Assembly (NCBI GenBank): GCA_049999805.1
Contig: JBNGIO010005796.1
Coordinates: 48,113-77,284, forward strand
DNA length: 29,172 nucleotides
Source: Folioceros fuciformis
Taxonomy: Eukaryota > Anthocerotophyta > Anthocerotopsida > Anthocerotales
Direction of reading: 5' to 3'
The position numbers and the translations under genes are program-made. The stretch's first letter is position 1; every line of letters starts with the position of its first letter. Below the pieces are notes generated by a model. The model was not told the DNA's origin and ran no database searches. It was given only the letters and a program-made list of their open reading frames with translations. Positions 1 to 10,713 of the stretch are shown here, one piece after another.

Positions 1-1
1 G

Positions 2-1366
2 AGTGACCCCGACCTGCTCAAGAAGTTCCCCTCGCTCTCCAGTGTCGCCGGCGGGTCCTCGCAGCCCTCCAGCATTGGCGACAGCAGCTGGAAGCGCCAC
101 CAGCGGGCTGAGCGGAATCCCAAAACCGTGGTGGTGTCCAAGGACGGCAAAGGAGATTACAAGACCGTCGCCGAGGCGGTGAATGCAGTGCCAAAGAAAA
201 ACGCCCGTCGCTACATCATCCACATCAAGGAAGGGGTGTACTGGGAGAAATTCGATATTCCGAAGACCAAGCCCTACATCACCTTCCTGGGAGACGGGCA
301 GGACAAGACCATCATCGCCTACAACGCCACTGCCAGCACCGACGGGCCCGGGGACCTGCCCCTCAGAACGTTCCACAGCTCGACCGTGGGAGTCAGTTCG
401 CAGTACTTCATCGCCAAGCACCTCACCTTCAAAGTCTCTGCCCTGCCCTGCCCTCTCCTTGCCTTTCCCGTGGATTTCGCACATGCCTTGTCCTGCTTGT
501 CCTGACGCAGCAGCTACTGCTTCTGGTTTCCCCTGCTGCAGAATACGGCACCCGCTCCCAACCCGGGAGACATTGGCAAGCAGGCTGTGGCCTTCAGGAT
601 TTCAGCTGACCGAGCCGCCTTCTACCATGTCAGCTTCCTCGGCACTCAGGACACGCTCTACGACCAGCGGGGGCGCCACTACTTCAAAAACTGCTACATC
701 CAGGGATCCATCGACTTCATCTTCGGCTACGGCAGATCGCTGTACAAGGTGAGTACGGTGCCGCTTCTTTCACGCCATCTCTTTCCCTCACCGATCTCCC
801 GCCGTGTGCTTGCGCTTCAACTGTGCACATCCCGTGCAGAACTGTCACCTCCACTCCATCGCCAAGACCTTCGGCTCTCTCACAGCACAGAAGAGGAACG
901 CAACCCTGCTGGACACTGGCTACTCCTTCGTCGACTGCAGTGTGACGGGTACCGGTTACGTGTATCTGGGACGAGCCTGGGGCGCTTACTCGCGAGTCGT
1001 TTTCTCCTACACCTACTTCGACGATATTATCGTGCCTGAAGGCTGGCAAGATTGGGGAATTCCCGAGCGTGAAAAGTAAGCCTTGAGAACATTGGGATGG
1101 GATCGGTCCGGTTCAATTCGGTCTGGATCGGTGACTGGGAAGTTTTCTCGCTTGTGCCTGTGCTTGGACCTGTGCTTAGGGATGCTTGCTCTCGTTTGTT
1201 GCTGCTGATGCACAGGACGGTTTACTATGGAGAGTACAAGTGCTACGGGCCAGGAGCAAAGAATCCGCTGCGAGCCAAGTGGGCCAGAAAACTGACAGCC
1301 AAGGAGGTTAAGCCCTTCCTGACAGTGGGTTTCATCAACGGCAAGGGCTGGCTGGAGAGCTTTTGA
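2..1366 (+). CDS. Pectinesterase (pectin methylesterase), 5' partial
   Basis: This enzyme removes methyl esters from cell-wall homogalacturonan and acts in the apoplast. The exon model is <2-433, 542-748, 840-1075 and 1216-1366. Phases join cleanly and give 341 codons; the frame is open to the window edge, so the N-terminus (including any signal peptide) lies outside. Family motifs are present in order: the GVYWEK segment, Gln158 in QAVAFR, Gln180-Asp181 in the GTQDTLYD motif (general acid/base), Asp202 in GSIDFIFG (nucleophile), and Arg258/Trp260 in YLGRAWG. The short [10 protein letters not shown] version and the ending resemble plant PMEs without a PMEI pro-domain, such as the Arabidopsis PME53/PME68 type, but the missing start prevents a check for a pro-region. 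All catalytic residues are intact, so the gene is probably functional. The first donor (AAA|GTCTCT) is weak, but it is needed to join TFK to NTAP. Confidence 0.93.
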
Positions 1367-1699
1367 TGGTGGCAAGCCACGAGCATAGTGTAATTCAGCG
1401 CTGGATGTGCTTGGCAGTCTAAGCAGCATTGCGGGTGTGAGTGAGGCTTGTCTCTCACGGCCTTCACCACCTTGCCCGGCCCGGATCATTCGGCTGCTGG
1501 TTTCCTTCAGTCTGCTTCTGCGTTGAGATTGAAGCCAGAAACTGCAGCCTGCTGGTCCCCTCACTTATTTGCTACACATGACTCTGTTTATGTGGGCATA
1601 AGCACTTGAAGCTAGCTAGCTCTCCATGTGGCAAGTGAAACTTATGTAGAGACTCCTGGTAGCTCTCAAGTTTTGCTAGGTAGGACCCCATTTTTATTC

Positions 1700-1720
1700 C
1701 ATTGCATTGCATTGCATTGG
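1700..1720. repeat. CATTG pentamer microsatellite
   Basis: Four consecutive CATTG-like units sit about 340 bp after the pectinesterase stop codon. It is a simple tandem repeat with no evident function. Confidence 0.7.
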
Positions 1721-1825
1721 CCAGATATCTTGGAGACTGTTACCTTCTTCGATGTATAGTTTGGCTGGGGGCACAAATCCAGATCCTGTATCTGGTGCAA
1801 TTCATTGTTTTCCTCACTTTTGTCT

Positions 1826-1848
1826 CTTTTCTTTCGTAGAAAGAAAAG
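1826..1848. repeat. Perfect 10-bp inverted repeat with 3-nt loop
   Basis: Arm CTTTTCTTTC (1826-1835) and its exact reverse complement (1839-1848) flank GTA. The pairing could form a tight hairpin, although the arms are pyrimidine/purine strings and may be low-complexity chance. It lies about 460 bp beyond the pectinesterase stop. Confidence 0.7.
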
Positions 1849-3243
1849 TGAGCATCCTTTGTAGGAGACAAAATACTAGGCAACCGTGTGCATCTACTAA
1901 AGCATTATCACATACAACAATTGCTGGTTCAGGTTTAGTTGTGCTTCTGGCAGATGGCCTGCAAACAATAGTAAATGTATATGGAAAAAAAAGCTTGCCC
2001 TGGCGCATTAGCCGCAATTCTCGTCCTACTCACTGGCTTCTTGATTGGTGAGGAAAAGCTGCAGCCTTGGGGACAAGGACGCCAGGATGACAGCGAGTAG
2101 TCATGGAATTTGCAACTCGACGACTTGGAAGCTTGTGCCAGAGTAGCCTCAAGGCTGAGGTCAGTACAATGCAAATGGGGTCCGCAACCGGCAGGCCAGC
2201 AGGCTGAAAGCTGGGCACATGAGACGTACGCCCTCACTGCCAACTGCACATGCTTCTTTCTACCACTCCCGAGGTAGAGAGAACGTGGAACATGCCAAAT
2301 CACGCTTATCATCCTAGCTTACTAAGCAGATAAATTGCTTTCAGATTCTCGTACCCCTTCGGGACCGCAAATGCAAAAGTGCTTTACGGTTTGAGGTTAT
2401 TTTGAATCTCTCGCATTCCCACCTGATACAGGAGCCTGCAACCTGCCAAATCACGCTTAATGCATCGTCTGATGTGAGTGAATGTTTCAAGATTCCCCGC
2501 TTGTTTCGTTCACCGGGGTCCATGGTGGAACGTTCGGCTTCAACCTTGTAACGCCCCCAACTGCAAAAGAAACGTCCTGAAACTGCAAGCCTTAAACAGG
2601 TAGGTGATGCAATTACACCGAATCACAAACAGCCTGAAACGTCTAATCTGAAGCAGAATGCAAGATGCGCGAACATGACTGTTCAGGCGCCGGACAAGCC
2701 ACACGGCATCACCACCGTCGGAGGGAGCCTCGGAACTGGAGTGGGGAAAACCCTTCCGTTATTAGGTCTCACACAAAGCAGGCTGACAGAAACTTTCTTG
2801 CTCCAGATTTCAGGTAAGACGAGGCAGATTTCCGTCGTCTTCTCGGTGAGAAGCTGCTGCGTGCATCGTGTGTGGCCAGAGAAGCATCCAAGAACAGAAC
2901 TGCGCGACATAGGAATACTCAAAGTGTTGGCAGGTGGATAATACATAGATGATTCAGTTGCTATTCGTACGTATGCCTGGGTCTTCACAGAGTGTCACAC
3001 TCCCCGATAATCTACAAGTCGCTAAGTGGATGTGAAACAACGACAACTCTCCACCGAGGGGGGAATTCCCTGGAAAGACAGCATCGATTCGCGAGCTCCG
3101 TGGCTCACCGCATGTCTACAGCATGCCAATGTCTCCTCTTCTCTCCTCGGCCCTGCTCTCCTTCGCGGAGCGGAAACTGGAACGGAAACCGGGGCGGCGG
3201 TTCAAGTTCAAGTCTCACCCATAATGAAATATATTTTCCGTAA

Positions 3244-5329
3244 ATGGCCACCATGCGCCAAATGGCCGCGGTTCGCTATCCCGCCTCTGGTCCTTCCGGC
3301 CCAGCAACCGCTCCCTCCTCCTCAACAACCTCATCGTCGCCCACTGCAACCACGTCGGCCAGACTGCTGGCGCATGTTTTCCAGTTCAACGCATTTCGAA
3401 TCAGCAATCACTATGTGAGTGCCACTGTCTTCCCCTGTATAGGGCCTGCATCGGCCTCTCAAAAGCACCATGGTTGCCTTCTTACCCCATTTGCTTGTAC
3501 GTACCAAGCCCCTCATGTCCAAGATCTTGCTGGGAGGACCATGCTACGATATCCTTTGTATTCATGTTATCAGAAACCTCGCATGCGTCTTCCTGTTCAC
3601 CACATACACGTCGACCAGTACAACCCCCCGCAGTCCTCTTTGAACAGTCTGCGAGTGCGTCTGCCTGCCCTTCAGAGCGAGCACATTCAGCCAAAGAGGA
3701 AAATGCAGTTTCCTCTGGCGTACACACTGGTGCTCCAGGGAGTGGGAGTACTTCATTACTCTCACGGTCGACCATAACAAACTACAACAACCAGGGCCAA
3801 ATCGACGCGCACGTACCGCCTTTCTCTTGCAAAACTGTCTTTTTGCTCCACCCTTGACATTATCTCCGCAACAGTGGAAGGCGCTGCAGAGGCATAGATT
3901 CTTCCGTCACCAGCAGAGATGGACATCCCACTCGGAATGTTCACTACCATCCCCAGGACATCGCTTTGGCCCTCTCGTGAGGATATCACGTTCTCTGCCT
4001 CATTCATCTAAGTGGCCCGCACGCCCACCCAAGGATATCAATCATGCAGGTGTCACGCTCAATGGTAGGTTTGATGCCATAGAATCAGGGTGATTATGAC
4101 CCTCGCCAGCCAGTCTCCCATGAGTGCCTGGGGCTAGAAGGCAAGTTTAGTAGCACCACCAAGCTGAAAGCCGGCAACTAACCTCTCCTCGAAACAAGCT
4201 AGTGCCTCGTGAGCTTGAACACTAGCATCATACCCAGATATTGGAGAATTCTCTGTCACCAATGCTTTGTAGCCATGCTGTAAAAAACGTGGCGTGCATC
4301 TTCCATTGCACCACATGTCCAGCAGTGAGCTGCCCGACACTACGCCTTCTACCAGTAGTGTTCTTTCCACAGCTTCTGAGTGCAGCTGCCTGCCGTCCTG
4401 TTAGGCATCAGTGCTTCCACAGGCATGCAGAAGGCACGAAATAAAGTAACATCGTTAGACATCATCATCCCCAACTCCTCCACTTGTCCATACAGAAGAT
4501 GCGCCTCACGTCAGACCCCTTGGTCTACATACCCAGCAATCGGCACGGTCCATGTCACCACATTCTCTGTGGTCCTGCTGGCCAAGACCTGGCGTGCATC
4601 CTTCATTTCACCGCATTTTGCATACATGTTCATAGCCAGGTGCCGACAGAGAACTCAAGAGGAATGCTACGGGGAAACACATCAGAATGAACTTCTCTAC
4701 CACATTCCAAGCCGGCTGCAAGTGCACAAGCTTGAAGGGCAGCTACAAAGACGTGAAAATCCTCCTTCAATTCTGATCCACGCACCTCATGATACAGTTT
4801 CATGTCCTTGTTAGGTCTCCCAAGCTTGGCATATGCAGAAATTACGGAAACCCTCCTCAGGGCATCTGGTTTACCCACCCCGGTGTAGACATCCATGGCC
4901 TCCTGCACACGAACTCCACATACATAGATAGAGCTCCCCAAGCACGCACACGAATCGGACCCGAGTGTCATGAACTCGTCGTCCCACAACCAGCTCCTTC
5001 TTAGTTGTACACAGTTATATAGCACAGCGTAAAACGGACAGTGAGGCATAGCAGAGTCTATCTGCGCCAGAGATTTCAGGGCCCCGACAGCCTGAGAAAG
5101 CTTCCCCTGCCGATAACGTGCTCACGAATACAACCCCATTTCTGATCCTGCACGCCTTCCAGGTTCAGGCCAATCCAGAGAGGTTGAGTCGGACGGAGAG
5201 CCACCCGCAGTTGGTAAGTCAATTTTGAAGATATTTAAATTTAATTTAATTAAGGGTATCCGTTGCATTTGCATGTGCGATGGATTGCTGACCTACGCTT
5301 ACTCTCGGTTTCAGGTGTGGCGTATGTAG
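3244..5329 (+). CDS. Small 78-residue protein of unknown function, three exons
   Basis: The model joins 3244-3414, 5163-5213 and 5315-5329, ending in TAG. Both junctions are phase 0, with donors TAT|GTGAGT and TTG|GTAAGT and acceptors TTCCAG|GTT and TTTCAG|GTG. The start ATG is followed in frame by further Met codons at 3253 and 3262. The N-terminal half is rich in Ala, Ser, Thr and Pro with a few Arg and no acidic residue, like an organelle targeting peptide. The second half reads HVFQFNAFRISNHY, then VQANPERLSRTESHPQL, then VWRM. I do not recognise the family. Exons 2 and 3 are short enough that chance cannot be excluded, but the fit of strong splice sites and frame is good. The first intron is 1748 nt, far longer than most others here, and contains an antisense PPR relic. 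Confidence 0.55.
3480..5110 (-). pseudogene. Decayed pentatricopeptide repeat (PPR) gene remnant(s)
   Basis: Reading the minus strand from 5110 down, PPR motifs appear in changing frames with stops between them. One stretch (about 4810-4690) reads ISAYAKLGRP... and later LQACALAAGLECGREVHSD. A second (about 4640-4515) reads MNMYAKCGEMKDARQVL, then NVVTWT..IAGYVDQG and a stop. A third (4370-4134) has ISGYDASVQAHEALACFEE. Around 4070-3995, GGRAGHLDEAENVI resembles the end of a PLS-type PPR tract. Around 3710-3480, GRQTHSQTVQRGL and DNMNTKDIVAWSS occur. Intact PPR proteins bind organelle RNA in plant mitochondria and plastids; this copy has frameshifts and stops and cannot make such a protein. 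The LGRAG-like segment comes before further GRQ.HSQ repeats, so two remnants or a rearrangement may be present. It lies almost wholly inside intron 1 of the small plus-strand gene. Confidence 0.85.
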
Positions 5330-5714
5330 TGTACCTTCAACCAGGATAGAGTGCAAACATGCTGACTGGAGGCTGACGCGGCAAAGCAGGTCACATTTTA
5401 TGCATGTTCAAGAGGCCAGCCAGTTCAAACTGTTGACAGGGCATCCAGGGTGAGTGTGACACAGTGATCAACCCAGAGATATGTTACAAAGCCAGCAAAT
5501 CGACAGAGCGCTCGGCAGCGGGAGAGCTGGTCATCCTTACCTGCCTCCTGGTACGAGGATAACTGCAGGGTGCAACGAATATCTGCCCAAACAGGAGTGG
5601 GTACCTTTCAGTCCTTCATCAACCTGTGACATACGATACACCTCCCAACCAGTCGAGTTCTCGTCCCACAGCAAGCCAGAAGCTGTCACGTTCCAGACCC
5701 CCAATCTCCAACCC
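5330..5714 (+). promoter_or_regulatory. Short leader/promoter region between the small gene and the GH36 gene
   Basis: Only 385 nt separate the TAG of the small gene from the preferred GH36 start. The segment holds a donor-like CCAGG|GTGAGTG near 5450 and acceptor-like CCCACAG (about 5672) and GTTCCAG (about 5696). A 5' UTR intron, or 3' UTR of the upstream gene, is therefore possible. I see no clear TATA box. Confidence 0.35.
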
Positions 5715-8700
5715 ATGGCGCCCTCCTGTGGGAAGAGAAGCATCACTCCTGGAATTTCCATCTTGGATGCCCAGTTAATGGTGTGCGGGCAGCCCATACT
5801 GTCCAACTTGCCCACCAATGTGCGCCTCACTCCTGATCCAGGATTGGGAGTGTTGCATGGCGCGTTCTTGGGAGTATCAGCCTCAGAGCCCAGCAGCCGT
5901 CATGTTCTCCCCATCGGGAACCTTGAGTTTGTTTCTCAACTCGTCACGCCCTGGTCTTCCTGACTAACGTATGTTTATGTTTTGCACCATTTCTTGCTTC
6001 TGCATCAGCTCTTGTGTACTTATGTTTACCTGGCTGTTCTGATCAGCCTTGTGTTCTCGCGGTGGAATGGGGCACAGGGGCCGACGTTTCATGTGTTGTT
6101 TCCGATTCAAACTGTGGTGGATGACTCAGAGGATGGGCAATGCGGGACGGCATGTGCCTCAGGAGACTCAATTTATGCTTTTGGAGAGCAAGACGGAGTG
6201 CTCTTTGAGTGAAGGGGAGGAGCTGGAGCAGGATGATCAGACAGTGTACACTGTTTTCTTGCCTCTTCTGGATGGGCCGTTCAGGGCTTCACTTCAGGGG
6301 ACTGATTTGGATGAACTGCAGTTGTGTTTGGAAAGCGGTGTGTAATTTCAAGTGCTTGGGTGATGTTCGTAGTGCATGTGCTTTAAATGCTAGATCTTTC
6401 CCATTCGATTTTCCCAGACCCGTGTTATGCTCCACCTCATAAAGGGAGAAGACTGATTTGAGTGTCCCAGGTGATCCCGTGGTGATGACATCTCAATCAA
6501 GCCACGCCATGTATATTGGAAGTGGAGCAGATCCCTTTGAAGTTGTGTCGGATGCAGTACGGTGAGCTTGCTGAAGAGAATTTTAACCCCTATCCTTGCG
6601 GTATTGTTATGTTCTGTGGACTTGTTCTGTTCAGCAGAACAAGTAGCAGTAGAATCATGACCCTGGAAAATATTAGTGCAGAGCTGTTGAAGCACACTCA
6701 TGTTCGTTTGCTCATCGGGAGAAGAAGAAGGTGAGAGCTGGAATGTGTCCGTCTCTTTCAATAAACATCCGACTTTCAGATTGTGGATGGAGCCCGTGAT
6801 GAAAAAACTTGTACAGATGCCTGGCTTGCTGGATTGCTTTGGATGGTGTACTTGGGATGCTTTCTACACAGATGTCACAGCAGATGCTGTAAATGAAGGC
6901 CTGAAAAGGTACTTGGGCTCCCTGAATCTGCTGGTCACCTCTGCTGCTTCTTGGAATGTTGACCTCTAAATTGGAAAGCGAAGGGTTTTTAGTTAAATGG
7001 CTGTTGGAACCATTGACAAGCTTGTTCGAGGGGGGCACTCCGGCACGATTTTTAATCATCGATGACGGGTGGCAATCTCTCGACTCAGATGATAAAGGTG
7101 GGAATGCAACAGTCTCTGTTGGCACACAGTAAGTAAGACATCTCAAACCCCTTGTTCTATGAAAAAGTCACTAACATAATTGCTTCGTTTTCATCTACCC
7201 CCTGCATTGAACTTTGCACAGATACGCAAGCAGATTGAGTAGCATCAAAGCGAATCACAAGTTTGAAAGGGATGACAAGGAAAATGGTGCAAGCGTGGGT
7301 CTGCAGCATTTAGTCCAGGCATCAAAGGCGAATTTTCAGTTGAAGTAGGTGATTAGTCCAGACATGTTGAATGCTTGGGAGCTAAATGGCAGTATGTCTG
7401 TTTGCAGTTTTTGACGGGTTTTTGAATGGGCTGTATATCACGCTGATCAGGTACATTTACGTTTGGCATGCTCTTGCTGGGTACTGGGGAGGAGTGCAAC
7501 CAAATGCTGAAATGGATCAATACAAGCCTGTGGTGACGTATCCAGTGCATTCCCCTGGAATATTAGCCAACCAGCCTGATATGGCCACAGACAGCCTCAC
7601 CGTGAATGGGTTGGGCCTGGTCAACACAGAGAAGTTGTACGAATTTTTCAATGATCTGCATAGCTACTTGGCAAGCGCGGGCGTAGATGGTGTGAAGGTG
7701 GATGCACAGTCAATCATTGAAACCCTCGGAGGTGGGTGTGGTGGCCGTGTCCAGTTGGTGAAGCAGTACATACAAGCACTTGAAGCATCTGTAGCTCAAA
7801 ACTTTCCGGATAATGGTTGCATAGCATGCATGAGTCACAGCTCTGATGGAATTTACAGGTTAGCAGTATTTCCATGCCTTGGAACAAGTGAATGTATGCT
7901 GTTTTGCATGTCTCACACTGAAAGTGTTTTCTGTGAGCAGTACCAAGCAAATAGCTGTTGTCCGTGCCTCGGACGACTTCTATCCCCGGGATCCTGCGTC
8001 GCACACCATCCACATTGCTTCCGTGACGTACAACAGTTTATTCCTAGGCGAATTTATGCAGCCTGACTGGGATATGTTTCAGGTCAGGTCAAGTCATGTC
8101 TCTTTTCCCTGACACCATTCTGTCATGTATTACCTGCATCACCAGTAGTTTGACTAGTGTGTAATGGGCTCTGTTGGTGCAGAGCCTGCATCCGGCCGCA
8201 TCTTATCACGCAGCTGCACGTGCTGTTGGAGGGTGTGCGATCTATGTCAGGTGGACGTTGTTTTGCCCGCCAAGATATTGGCAACAGAAATGCTTTTGCT
8301 ATGAGATCCATGTTCGTGTGCTGCTTGGGCTAACAGGAGTGAGGGTGGTGTTGCAGTGATAGGCCAGGACAGCATGATTTTGAGTTGCTGAGGAAGCTTG
8401 TGCTTCCTGACGGGACTGTCCTGCGAGCAAAACTCCCTGGGCGACCAACCTGTGACAGCCTGTTCGTAGACCCAGCTAGAGACGGGACCAGGTCAGTTGC
8501 CTGCACAGTCACTGGAAGCTGTTCCTCATATCTGGGTTGCGGTGATCGAGAAGTTAGAAATTCTTGTAACTGGATCCTCATCGTTTTGTTTCGCTGTGCA
8601 GCCTGTTGAAGATCTGGAACTTGAACAAGTTCACGGGTGTTTTGGGAGTGTTCAACTGCCAAGGCGCTGGCTGGTGTAAAGATGGCAAGATCAACAGAAT

Positions 8701-9446
8701 ACACGACACCGCTCCAGCCAGCGTCACCGGAGGCATCCGGGGACTAGACGTGCATTTGTTAGCCGATGTGGCTGGAACGAAGTGGAATGGGGAATGTGTG
8801 GTTTTCTCTCACCAAGCAGGTTCTCATCTGTCCGCTTTTCCACTAGCTCTTTCTTCCCTTGGTGCACTCTATATCATTTCTGAGTGTGTGCGAGGGACAT
8901 GTGGGCAGGGGAAGTATGGCGACTTCCGAAGGCCGAGTCACGACCTGTGACCTTGAAGGTTTTGGAGTATGAAGTGTTCACTGTGACACCCGTAGAGGTG
9001 CGGCAGGCTGAGGCGTTGTTTAGTCAAGTTCAGTTCAGTCCAGTCCTGCACGTCTGCACACGTCCATATCCTCCCGACGTGCAGCGGAATGGAAATAGCA
9101 ACAGCCTGAGCAGGTGTATCCGCATGTGCAGGAAGTGGCGGCAGGAGTATGGTTCGCTCCCATCGGTTTGCTGGACATGTTGAACTCCGGAGCTGCAGTT
9201 GATGCACTGAGCCACGATGCCACCGAACCCGTAGTTCCAGGCGGGCAAGGGGACGGGACCTGCAGAGTAACGATGAAGCTCCGCGGGTGCGGAAAGTTTG
9301 GAGCTTATTCGTCTCGCAGGCCGAAAGCTGTGCTGCCTCTCGCAGTAGGCGCCGGGATGTGTTACCGCGAGGCGGATGGTCTAGTCACCTTCTCCCTCCC
9401 GGTCCCCGAAGAAGGGCAGCTGTGGGACGTGACTATTCATCTTTGA
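5715..9446 (+). CDS. Raffinose synthase/seed-imbibition (SIP1-type) alkaline alpha-galactosidase family protein, GH36
   Basis: Thirteen exons: 5715-5926, 6078-6337, 6471-6561, 6780-6908, 7021-7128, 7222-7344, 7451-7858, 7941-8082, 8183-8250, 8357-8491, 8602-8819, 8909-8997 and 9114-9446. All phases agree and give 771 aa, the usual family length. Members either make raffinose from galactinol and sucrose or hydrolyse galactosides at neutral/alkaline pH, mostly in the cytosol. Seen motifs are [60 protein letters not shown] (predicted nucleophile Asp392), [15 protein letters not shown] (predicted acid/base Asp455), [22 protein letters not shown] and FAPIGLLDM. The sequence is closest in my recall to Arabidopsis SIP1/DIN10 proteins, which are not proven raffinose synthases, so substrate choice is open. 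The exon 5 acceptor (GACAAG|C) and the exon 12 donor (GAG|GTGCGG) are weaker than the rest. An in-frame upstream ATG at 5481 would add 78 codons; 5715 fits family length better. Confidence 0.93.
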
Positions 9447-10531
9447 AAAGAAAGAATGTCTCCTCCTTCTCCTTATGCCTTGTTCGCGAAGAAACGCAAG
9501 GAATCATGCACTGGCCGCGGGTGCGTCGGGACTGCCATAGCCGTGCCGTGAACACGTAAACCATGCAGATGATTCGTGAGCTCGAGGAAGCAGCATACGA
9601 AGGGGCCGGAGAGCTTCCCGGATCCGGCATGTGCCAGGTGAGACAAGGCGGTGTCCTGCACTGCCGTGAGGTGGCCATGGATCACTGCGCACGGGGGCTG
9701 CGACTGCAGAGAACGCGTCTCCACGTGCCCCGGAGCCGTCGCCCTGTCTGAACGAGACATGCTGCATATCAATGTGTACCGTGGCCGTTACTGATGCCTC
9801 GAGTGCCACGTCGTCAGAACCACCGGATGGCCGGAGAACCGGACGGACGAAAGTCGCCAGTAGCCAAACCCGGATCACTACCGCACGATATTTTATCTAT
9901 GGCGCATGGTTATCCACCCGGTGACTGGACGAAGCCTGCAAAAGAAATATTGTCCATATATTCATGACCGCATGGTTGGGACCAGGCGGGCGGTTTTGGG
10001 TGGCTGGTGCACGGTTGAGGTGGGATGGACGGAGGTGGCTGTACTCCGTGATGACGTGGCCGTATTTGCCAGCACTCCAAGCGTCATACATATAGCATGG
10101 AAGCCTCGCGAACGACACAGCATGTACAGTACGTACTTGTACATACAAACGTATGAGCGTGGTGGCGCAATACACGTTACGTATATGATATTGTATAGGC
10201 GTTGAAGTCGAAGTTGTCACCAACCCGAGTCAATGACCAGAGTGTCCGGGTCAGTGGCGGTTGCACCGAGTCTCAATCCCGTCAATGTGCTCGGCCCTTT
10301 TATCTACTTCTTCTCCGCCCATTTGCATCGAGCGGGCTTGACCCACTGATGCATCGTCGTTTGCTCACCTTGTCTTCTTTCTCAAGTTGCACGCGCTGCC
10401 GACGATCCTGCCGTTGCGGTCCGGGCGAGGCCAATCTGGGCCTTGTGAGGGCAAGCGGAAGAGCAACTCTCGCTCTCGGGTGGGTAGCTGTGCTTTCTTC
10501 ATGCGCACACTGCAGTGCTCATTTCGCTGAG
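9447..10531. other. Spacer between the GH36 gene and BRICK1
   Basis: The GH36 3' UTR probably starts here. Overlapping ORFs on both strands look like chance frames in GC-rich DNA. One short plus-strand piece (9569-9640) reads like coding sequence (IRELEEAAYEGAGELPGSG) and ends at CAG|GTGAGA, but nothing joins to it. Around 10070-10195 the DNA contains several TACGTA/GTAC short palindromes. The right end is probably promoter and 5' UTR of BRICK1. Confidence 0.5.
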
Positions 10532-10700
10532 GTAAGCGCCACTCCTTCAGCCTTTCCCTTGCCTTGCCTTGCCCTGCCTTGCCCTGCCTTGCCTTGTACG
10601 TGAGCTGGGGATTTGCGGGCTTGCTGCTCTGCTCTGTTAGGGCATGGATGTGCGCTCACGCCTTCCCCTCATCTGCCACACCACGGCTTGCATGGTCCAG
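10532..10700 (+). other. Probable 5' UTR intron of BRICK1
   Basis: A strong donor GAG|GTAAGC begins at 10532. An acceptor GGTCCAG ends at 10700, with a second possible one at 10709, just before the BRICK1 ATG at 10714. A pyrimidine-rich CCTTG/CCCTG tandem repeat lies within. Introns in 5' leaders are common in plant housekeeping genes; this one is inferred from splice signals only. Confidence 0.45.
10553..10596. repeat. CCTTG/CCCTG pentamer tandem repeat
   Basis: About eight pentamer units alternate CCTTG and CCCTG on the plus strand inside the probable 5' UTR intron of BRICK1. The run is purely G/C/T on this strand, so length variation by slippage is likely. Confidence 0.8.
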
Positions 10701-10713
10701 GTTGGGCAGCAAC

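Larger units (their letters stand above)
1367..3243. other. Spacer without a recognised gene
   Basis: This stretch follows the pectinesterase stop. Its first part is presumably 3' UTR. I see no ORF with coding character or family resemblance. It holds a short CATTG tandem run near 1700-1720, a perfect 10-bp hairpin at 1826-1848, and a 16-bp sequence (TGCCAAATCACGCTTA) repeated at 2293-2308 and 2444-2459. The 3' end is presumably promoter and leader of the small gene starting at 3244. Confidence 0.6.

Noticed and set aside
6657-6730. Plus-strand frame ([21 protein letters not shown]) inside GH36 intron 3
   Set aside because: Joining 6561 directly to 6780 gives the conserved family sequence without an extra segment, so this stretch is intronic.
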